Position numbers and translations under genes: made by a program. The notes below the pieces were generated by a model. It worked only from the letters and a program-made list of their open reading frames with translations, was not told where the DNA came from and did not search any database. 7,408 bases of DNA, from assembly GCA_946408865.1 (NCBI GenBank), contig CAMJTZ010000092.1, positions 1-7,408 on the forward strand, read 5' to 3'. This DNA comes from an uncultured Clostridia bacterium. Lineage in GTDB: Bacteria > Bacillota_A > Clostridia > Christensenellales > Aristaeellaceae. Shown here in pieces: positions 5,804-7,408 of this stretch. Within the stretch, counting starts at the first letter, position 1. Every line of letters begins with the position of its first letter.

Positions 5804-6574
5804 TTATCCGCGGACGGAGCGGACCTCCTCTTCCAGGTCCTCCTCGTCCTCATATGCTTCCGGAGCATGCCCGTATTGTTCCGCCATGGTCATCATGCTG
5901 TGATACAGTCTCTGCGAAACTTTCATGCATTCTTCCCTGGCCGGACCTTTTCCGTAGGGTATCAGTTCTCCGAAATGAATCTTCTTTTCCCACTTATCAA
6001 TATAGGTCGGGCAGAACAGCGCGTCTTTCCCTGTCTTTTTACGGTAGAATTCCCCGATGATCGCGAATCCCTGATGGAACTCCGTCACACTGCCGATGGA
6101 GTAGGTCGGAAGGCCGCTCTCCGGGAAGATCACAATGCTGTTCCCTTTCACCATTTCATCCGTGGCCTTCTGCATTTCGGAGATTACACTGGCCCAGCCC
6201 TGGGTCATGGGGATGGGGTTCAGCTGCCTGAACGCCCTCTCCGCCCGCGGGCTGAAAAAATTGTAAAGACGGCGGATCTGCTTTTCACTCAGCATCGGCA
6301 TTGCTTTCCGTACGCCGGTCAGCAGCTTCTCCATATTCTCTTGGGGCTTCAGGATATCCTCGTTCATCAGGAGCCTGAACTGAACCGGCAGGGAGATGAC
6401 CGCGGCAATCGGTCCGAACAGCTCATAGTGGTTGCAGCAGAAGATGATCGGTTCCTCCGGCAGATTTTCCATGGAATCGCACCGGCAATGCATAAACAGC
6501 GACAGCGTTCTGACGAGCACCCGCATGGTGAGATGCTCCATTCCGTTCCGATGGCGCAGCGACATCGTTTTCAT
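5804..6574 (-). CDS. LPLAT/PlsC-like acyltransferase (256 aa)
   Basis: It probably transfers an acyl chain, delivered by the adjacent carrier protein, to a glycerophospholipid or similar acceptor at the inner face of the membrane. Motif I is IIFCCNHYELFGP (43-55), aligned with NHxSxxD of the family. Motif II is near LNPIPMTQGW (118-127), motif III is VIFPESG (148-154, the FPEG(T/S) block), and motif IV is the ALFCPTYID strand (185-193). His49 is kept, but the position of the HX4D aspartate is Gly54; Glu51 is the nearest acid. Either Glu51 serves instead or activity differs from PlsC. The C-terminus (after 239) is strongly acidic. There is no clear transmembrane anchor, so membrane contact is probably peripheral. 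AGGGG lies 8 nt before the ATG at 6574, and the gene starts 20 nt after the ACP stop. It is the last gene of the operon, followed by a strong terminator. Confidence 0.82.
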   Translation of the reverse strand: MKTMSLRHRNGMEHLTMRVLVRTLSLFMHCRCDSMENLPEEPIIFCCNHYELFGPIAAVISLPVQFRLLMNEDILKPQENMEKLLTGVRKAMPMLSEKQIRRLYNFFSPRAERAFRQLNPIPMTQGWASVISEMQKATDEMVKGNSIVIFPESGLPTYSIGSVTEFHQGFAIIGEFYRKKTGKDALFCPTYIDKWEKKIHFGELIPYGKGPAREECMKVSQRLYHSMMTMAEQYGHAPEAYEDEEDLEEEVRSVRG

Positions 6575-6594
6575 CAGTTCTACCCCTGTATTTG

Positions 6595-6822
6595 TCAGTT
6601 CCTGGCGTTTTCCTGCAGGAAGCGGATCACATCGCCCACAGTATCAAAGGATTCCTCTCCGGTAAACGTTACGCCGTATTTATCCTGGATTTCAAACATG
6701 ATCATGATAAAATCAAGGGAAGTGAGTCCCAGGTCCGCCTTCAGGCGACTTTCTGTTGTGAGTTTGGAAATATCCGTATCCGGCGCAGTTCTCAGCAGGA
6801 TATCAATGAGTTCCTGAGGCAT
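6595..6822 (-). CDS. Dedicated acyl carrier protein (75 aa)
   Basis: A small acidic four-helix carrier protein that holds an acyl group as a thioester on a 4'-phosphopantetheine arm. The attachment site is DLGLTSLDF: Ser35 is the modified serine in the DxGxxS(L/M)D signature, followed by helix II IMIMFEIQDKYGVTF and an acidic third segment. Length is typical of ACPs. The frame also contains a GTG at 6831, but the ATG at 6822 is chosen because AAGGTG (6829-6834) sits 6 nt before it. The site overlaps the stop of the upstream ligase gene (TAA 6833-6835), implying coupled translation. Being wedged between an acyl-adenylating ligase and an acyltransferase argues for a specialised ACP rather than the housekeeping AcpP of fatty acid synthesis, which normally sits with fab genes. 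The family call is firm; the acyl cargo is unknown. Confidence 0.92.
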   Translation of the reverse strand: MPQELIDILLRTAPDTDISKLTTESRLKADLGLTSLDFIMIMFEIQDKYGVTFTGEESFDTVGDVIRFLQENARN

Positions 6823-6828
6823 TGTATT

Positions 6829-6834
6829 CACCTT
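6829..6834 (-). promoter_or_regulatory. Ribosome binding site that sets the ACP start
   Basis: AAGGTG on the minus strand lies 6 nt upstream of the ATG at 6822 and overlaps both the ligase stop codon and the alternative GTG (6829-6831). A start at that GTG would fall inside the site itself, so ATG 6822 is preferred. Confidence 0.65.
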
Positions 6835-7408
6835 ACTTTCGAATAATCTTCATGCTGGGGCTCTTTTCGAATTCTTCATGGCGAAGTACGATTTTCGCGG
6901 GCTGCATATAGGAGGGCAGTTCCTTTCCGATGCGCCCGGTTTCCATCGTCACAGCCTCATCTGTAACTCCCGGATTGGGCAGAACCTCCAGCTGGATGGC
7001 TGCCTTTCCGTTGATCACGCATTCAGAGCACAGGCAGTCCCGGATCAGGTCGCTCCGGTAGTAGAAGGCTTCGATTTCCTCGGGCGATACGTTCTCTCCG
7101 TTGTCAAGAATAATCAGATTCTTGATTCTTCCGACAATGTACAGGAATCCGTCCGAATCAATCCGGGCAAGATCCCCCGTACGCAGCCATCCGTCCTCAG
7201 TAAAGGCGGCATCCGTTCCTTTCGGATCCTTCCAGTATCCGTCAAAGAGCATATCGCCCTTTACCTGAAGTTCCCCGTCCACAACGCGCATTTCCTGCTC
7301 CGGATACTGGCATCCGACGCTTGCGGGATGAAGTTCCATGCTCAGGTTTCCGCTGACCAGATTGGCCGTCTCAGTCATTCCGTATCCGGCCAGCACTTCC
7401 ACGCCGAA
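6833..7408 (-). CDS. Acyl-adenylating ligase (AMP-binding superfamily), C-terminal part
   Basis: The last 191 residues of an ANL-superfamily enzyme that activates a carboxylic acid with ATP as an acyl-adenylate; the first half lies beyond the right edge. Motifs appear in order: A5 GYGMTETANL, VKGDMLFDGYWKDP, A7 GWLRTGDLARID (Asp contacts the ribose), A8 hinge GRIKNLIILDNGENVSPEEIE, and A10 SPSMKIIRK, whose first Lys is the expected adenylation lysine. The TP(S/T)MK-like A10 resembles long-chain fatty acyl ligases rather than NRPS adenylation domains. With a dedicated ACP immediately downstream, the second half-reaction is likely to be loading on that ACP (acyl-ACP synthetase) rather than CoA, though a CoA ligase is possible. 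It is the upstream gene in this part of the operon; its promoter is outside the window. Confidence 0.9.
   Translation of the reverse strand, partial: FGVEVLAGYGMTETANLVSGNLSMELHPASVGCQYPEQEMRVVDGELQVKGDMLFDGYWKDPKGTDAAFTEDGWLRTGDLARIDSDGFLYIVGRIKNLIILDNGENVSPEEIEAFYYRSDLIRDCLCSECVINGKAAIQLEVLPNPGVTDEAVTMETGRIGKELPSYMQPAKIVLRHEEFEKSPSMKIIRK

Noticed and set aside
5867..6817. A plus-strand open frame of 316 codons opposite the acyltransferase and ACP genes
   Set aside because: It is a shadow: the minus strand encodes recognisable LPLAT and ACP motifs with ribosome binding sites, while this product shows no family features.

Overview
The window looks like chromosomal DNA of a low-to-mid G+C Gram-positive anaerobe, probably of the Clostridia (Bacillota). 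The grounds are strong AGGAGG-type ribosome binding sites, a lipobox-bearing solute-binding protein, rho-independent terminators, a riboswitch-controlled operon and recognisable clostridial-type protein families. No rRNA or other taxonomic marker is present, so this placement is an inference. No mobile element, tRNA, rRNA or CRISPR array is seen.

Layout, left to right. (1) Positions 1-332, + strand: the C-terminal end of a RibD_C/dihydrofolate-reductase-like protein, cut by the window edge. (2) 333-549: a gap with a plausible sigma-A promoter. (3) 550-1989, + strand: a 479-residue protein with two N-terminal ACT-like domains and a C-terminal metallo-beta-lactamase-fold hydrolase, an uncommon architecture. 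(4) 2018-2317, - strand: a short, C-terminally truncated nitroreductase-family gene, convergent with the previous one. (5) 2521-5291, - strand: a three-gene ABC importer operon running substrate-binding lipoprotein, permease, ATPase. It is preceded by a near-consensus promoter (5649-5677) and a cobalamin riboswitch (5446-5628) with a terminator hairpin. The riboswitch assigns the transporter to vitamin B12/corrinoid uptake (BtuFCD type) rather than siderophore or heme uptake. (6) 5804-7408, - strand: an operon of an acyl-adenylating ligase (cut by the right edge), a dedicated acyl carrier protein and an LPLAT/PlsC-like acyltransferase, closed by a strong intrinsic terminator.

How the genes work together. 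In the B12 operon a transcript starting near 5642 carries a leader of about 350 nt. When corrinoid is bound, the leader is expected to terminate at 5378-5405. In read-through RNA a second hairpin can compete with the ribosome binding site of the first gene. A 12-bp hairpin between the first and second genes may set the excess of binding protein over permease. In the lipid operon the ligase probably activates a fatty or related acid, loads it on the small carrier protein, and the acyltransferase moves it to a lipid acceptor. This resembles a split version of the E. coli Aas acyl-ACP synthetase/acyltransferase, though the acid and acceptor cannot be read from sequence.

The items most worth follow-up are the ACT-ACT-MBL fusion, the two-level leader structure, the carrier-protein lipid operon whose acyltransferase lacks the usual HX4D aspartate, and the nitroreductase remnant with an unrelated tail.
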